From positions 12,369,001 to 12,433,000 of the forward strand of contig JAEOAD010000030.1 of NCBI GenBank assembly GCA_036365145.1: DNA of 64,000 bases, read 5' to 3'. The position numbers and the translations under genes were made by a program. The notes below the pieces were generated by a model. That model did not search any database, was not told the DNA's origin, and saw only the letters and a list, made by a program, of their open reading frames with translations. Every line of letters starts with the position of its first letter. The first letter of the stretch is position 1. Positions 61,719 to 64,000 of this stretch are shown piece by piece. Origin of the DNA: Orientallactaga sibirica (lineage: Eukaryota; Chordata; Mammalia; Rodentia; Dipodidae).

Positions 61719-63460
61719 TTAGTGGTAAAGAAAAATGAAATTATGAAATTTGCAGGGAAATGGATGGATCTGGAAAGGATTATACTAAGTGAGGTAACCC
61801 AGACTCAGAAAGCCAAACGTCACATGTTCTCTCTCATATGTGGATCCTAGCTACAAATGTATAGACTTGTGTGTGAACTGGAACCAAAAACAGAAACCAG
61901 TAAGCTGGTAAAAGGCTATAAGGGAGGGTGGAAAGGGAAGGACTTAAGTGTATGGTATTACACATATGTAAGTAGAAGAACAGATTACAGGGAGGGGAAT
62001 GGCCTAAGTGAGGCCATGGGAAGAATGTGTAAAAGAAGGGCAGGGGGAGGGTCAATCTAAATTCAAGATATTGTGAATAAGACTTATGTAAACCTACTTT
62101 TTTGGAAAATGGCACATCTAGAAGCTGTAGACTGTTACTAGAAATTTTTCAGTGCCTGGGATGGGATACCTTCCAGTGAGTTGTTGGCCAAGGAGGTCCA
62201 GATAGCCTCCAAAACATTAAAGGCTTTTGCCAAAGCCCTTGGTTTCCCTTGAGAAACAGATAGTAAGACCCTATTGCTGAAGACATCTCTTGCCTGAGAG
62301 GCAAGGTCACCGAGAAAGCAATCTGGTGCTGAGCAGAAAACCTTCTCCCTGTAGACCAGCCAATTGAAAGCTGGAAAAAGCTGCACTGCATGCAGTTGTA
62401 TGGGAGACAGAAGTCATCAGCAGTGAAAACAGTGGATACTGAATATTCAAGTTTGTCCATACAGGCCCAATGACTGAATGGGTGCAATAGTGGCATGTCT
62501 ACTCTTGGGATAACCAACTGCTCCATAATTGGACTGGAGGCCCTCTCTTCGGGAGGGAATACATACCTGGTACTGAAAAACCTAAGCAAAAGTCTATGGC
62601 AGGTGAGATCATGAGCCTTAGGGGTATAAAGCCTGCTCTTGTCTGACTAAATGTACATATTATTCCCACCAAGCTGCCCTGAAAATACTACACTTAATGC
62701 TCATATTCACATATTAATGCTACTCTCACTTCTGGTTAGAAAAGCTTCTCTTTTCAGATGGCGATGACCACTGGGATGTTGCCAAAAGGCAACATAGTGC
62801 TGAGAAGAAGGGATGGAGTAGTGCCCAGCACTGAAACACCTCTGTCACACCTTCCAAGGCTCAGGGACCATTGCGGAAGAGGGGCGGATAGAATGGAAAA
62901 GCCAAAGGAAGGGTATGACTTCTTACAATGCAACTGCCCAGACAGAAATTGGCCTCGATACCCATGACCTTGCAGTGCCCAGCAATATCTTCACAAGACC
63001 CTCAACATAGAAGAAAAAGATGATGACATCAAATTAAAAGAGAGACTAATGGAGAGAGGGAGGGGATATGATGGAGATTGGAGTTCTAAAGGGGAATGGG
63101 GTTTTTGTATGTAAGTATAGAAAGTGTCAATAAAAAATAATAATTAAAAGAAAAGCTTCTTGTACTCTAAGTTCTGGAGTGTTTTTGTGTAAATATTTAC
63201 TTGAATATTATCTTGAAATAGTAAAATAGAATAGAATCTGAACTATTTCCACTGTTTTCAACCTGTGTTAATAGCTACACAAAATGTCCAAAATTCAAAA
63301 TATTTATAGAGCATATGATCTTGCCTTACTGAGCTTTGCAGAGTAGGGTTGGGTAAATAATTGTCTTTCATTTCATGAAGTTTACTATTTAGTTAACATG
63401 AATAACAAAATAATATAATTACACAAAACATGTAATTTCAAGCTGATTTAAACAGGATGA

Positions 63461-63610
63461 AGCTGTGCGTGGTGGCACACACCTTTAGTTGCAGCACTCA
63501 GGAGGCAGAGGTAGGAGGATTGCCATGAGTTTGAGGCCAGCCTGAGACTACATAGTGAATTCCAGGTCAGCCTGGACTAGAGAGAGACCCTACCTCTTAA
63601 AACAAAAAAT
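63461..63610 (+). mobile_element. B1-type SINE, sense
   Basis: It starts AGCTGTGCGTGGTGGCACAC and runs to GAGAGACCCTACCTCTTAAA, followed by an A-rich tail. Confidence 0.88.
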
Positions 63611-63901
63611 AAGATAAAATAAAAATTAAAAAAACAGTATGCACAGACTCCTATGAGATGAGAAAGAAGAAAGACATGTTGGGTAAACTAGAGACAGGGA
63701 CAAAAAGGAAACTTCCCTGAGGAAAACAAAACCAACACCAATAAAAAATCAAACCCAAACCCCTAGTGCCCACAATGACTGATATGGCAGAAACAGGTGA
63801 AATTCAAAAATGCTTGCAGATGAAAACTGTGATTTAAAATTGCTACATCTTCATGATTACAGAATGCTGGCATTCTATCTGTTTATTATATTAAAATGCC
63901 T

Positions 63902-64000
63902 GGGGCTGGAAGATGGCTTATGTTTTAGCCTGTTAGGCTTGATTCTCCAGGAAAGCCAGGCATGGAGAGAGGCTGGAGGCCCTGGCGCACCCATTCTCTC
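63902..64000 (+). mobile_element. tRNA-derived SINE, sense, cut by window end
   Basis: GGGGCTGGAAGATGGCTTAT is followed by GGAGGCCCTGGCGCACCCAT and the start of a CT-rich tail. An internal deletion is apparent and the element continues past the window. Confidence 0.75.

Larger units (their letters stand above)
55728..63150 (+). mobile_element. Full-length L1 retrotransposon, sense, inactive
   Basis: The 5' end begins AGGACTTCTGGGTAAGATGG and the element ends in an A-rich tail after CAATAAAAAATAATAATT. The exact 11-bp target-site duplication AAAAGCTTCTT flanks it at 55717-55727 and 63151-63161, so the boundaries are firm. The order is 5' UTR (to about 56,920), ORF1, ORF2 (about 57,975-61,718) and a 3' UTR of about 1.4 kb. 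Both ORFs carry stops or frameshifts, so it cannot move on its own. Confidence 0.93.

Overview
This is mammalian, rodent-type genomic DNA holding the tail of the plasma prekallikrein gene (KLKB1) and the whole coding part of the coagulation factor XI gene (F11). Both are on the + strand, in the same order and tandem arrangement as in other mammals. The B1-type SINEs and the abundant tRNA-derived SINEs that open with GCTGGAGAGATGGCTTAGC look like those of jerboas (Dipodoidea, for example Jaculus). I infer that taxon from memory of the repeats; it is not proven here.

Layout: 1-4831 carries the last three KLKB1 coding exons, ending in the GDSGG exon. 4832-15882 is the KLKB1 3' UTR and the intergenic region, with SINEs, B1s, microsatellites and a 5'-truncated antisense L1 that has a clear target-site duplication. 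15883-39540 is F11. All 14 coding exons (2-15) can be placed with AG/GT boundaries. Intron 4 is about 10.5 kb, swollen by a nearly full-length, decayed antisense L1. The coding exons add up to 1877 nt, one base short of the 1878 nt needed for a 625-residue precursor. The missing base is in exon 12, where a one-nucleotide deletion in an A-run causes a frameshift and an immediate TAA. As read, F11 would be truncated at 465 residues, before the catalytic Asp and Ser.

39,870-54,590 is dominated by one GT-rich minisatellite with a basic period of about 32 bp. It forms a + arm (40,515-45,275), an inverted arm (48,165-52,845) and a second + arm (52,846-54,590). The first two arms flank a 2.9 kb spacer holding a processed UBE2J2 pseudogene (minus strand) and a younger SINE. 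The long Cys/Val-rich ORFs there come from a repeat unit with almost no stop codons in any frame; I do not regard them as genes.

54,591-64,000 has no host gene that I can recognise. It contains SINEs, a (TG)n tract and a full-length L1 (55,728-63,150) on the + strand, bounded by an 11-bp target-site duplication. Its ORFs are broken, and ORF2 carries a 66-bp exact inverted copy of a piece of its own ORF1.

KLKB1 and F11 encode paralogous contact-pathway zymogens: plasma kallikrein activates factor XII, and factor XIIa activates factor XI. No new multi-gene system is visible. The points most worth checking are the F11 frameshift, the inverted minisatellite complex and the self-templated insertion in the L1.
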